Assembly (NCBI RefSeq): GCF_000001735.4
Contig: NC_003076.8
Span: 6,200,001 to 6,264,000 of the forward strand
DNA: 64,000 nt
Source: Arabidopsis thaliana
Taxonomy: Eukaryota > Streptophyta > Magnoliopsida > Brassicales > Brassicaceae
Direction of reading: 5' to 3'
The notes under the pieces were generated by a model that saw nothing but the letters and a program-made list of their open reading frames with translations, ran no database searches and was not told the origin of the DNA. Below are positions 63,910 to 64,000 of this stretch, piece after piece. Made by a program: the position numbers and the translations under genes. Each line of letters begins with the position of its first letter. Position 1 is the stretch's first letter.

Positions 63910-64000
63910 TTTGATGCACTCAGTTTACAGCTTTTATTATAAAAAGCGTTATGTTTTTTTATTCACCTCTTTTGGTTTGAATTCTAAACCCCAAACATAA
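63910..64000. other. AT-rich right edge
   Basis: No feature seen. Confidence 0.4.

Overview
This is plant nuclear DNA. Gene order, protein sequences and intron positions all match the region of Arabidopsis thaliana chromosome 5 around At5g18620-At5g18780, recognised from memory of the families and their order rather than from a search. Genes are intron-rich with GT-AG splice sites, intergenic DNA is AT-rich, and there is one nuclear tRNA gene.

Layout. 1-2.06 kb: 5' part of an ISWI chromatin-remodelling ATPase (CHR17, minus strand, running off the left edge). 2.5-15.5 kb: two tandem class-3 lipase genes with identical exon lengths, separated by about 6.8 kb of LINE-derived DNA. That DNA holds a decayed 5'-truncated element and then an intact ORF1-type zinc-knuckle gene with a poly(A) tail. 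15.5-18.2 kb: AT-rich spacer with a stray fragment of the neighbouring MIEL1 gene, a direct repeat pair and a 19-bp hairpin. 18.3-22.1 kb: MIEL1 (CHY/RING E3 ligase) and DVR/PCB2 (chlorophyll synthesis), convergent. 22.4-24.3 kb: a tandem duplication in which each copy carries an unrecognised 52-codon ORF with one predicted membrane segment on the minus strand. 26.1-30.4 kb: BAM9 (non-catalytic beta-amylase) and TLP11 (tubby-like), convergent. 33.8-34.1 kb: AGP25. 35.4-40.7 kb: RUNKEL, a kinase-like cytokinesis protein. 41.6-52.0 kb: four tandem DUF3444-only genes, each broken by different lesions. 55.2-57.8 kb: an intact DnaJ-DUF3444 gene, probably the source family of the array. 58.1 kb: tRNA-Pro(UGG). 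58.5-60.8 kb: a RINGv membrane E3 ligase-like gene. 61.4-63.2 kb: an F-box/FBD gene, followed by an antisense LINE scrap and a duplicated FBD exon fragment.

The genes do not form an operon or pathway. Shared themes are local tandem duplication (lipases, micro-ORFs, DUF3444 genes, FBD exon) and retroelement debris between the copies. E2F-type motifs recur upstream of all four DUF3444-only genes; the one upstream of the first copy also lies in the divergent RUNKEL promoter. The best candidates for something undescribed are the paired 52-codon ORFs and the DUF3444 array with repeated E2F sites and independent lesions.
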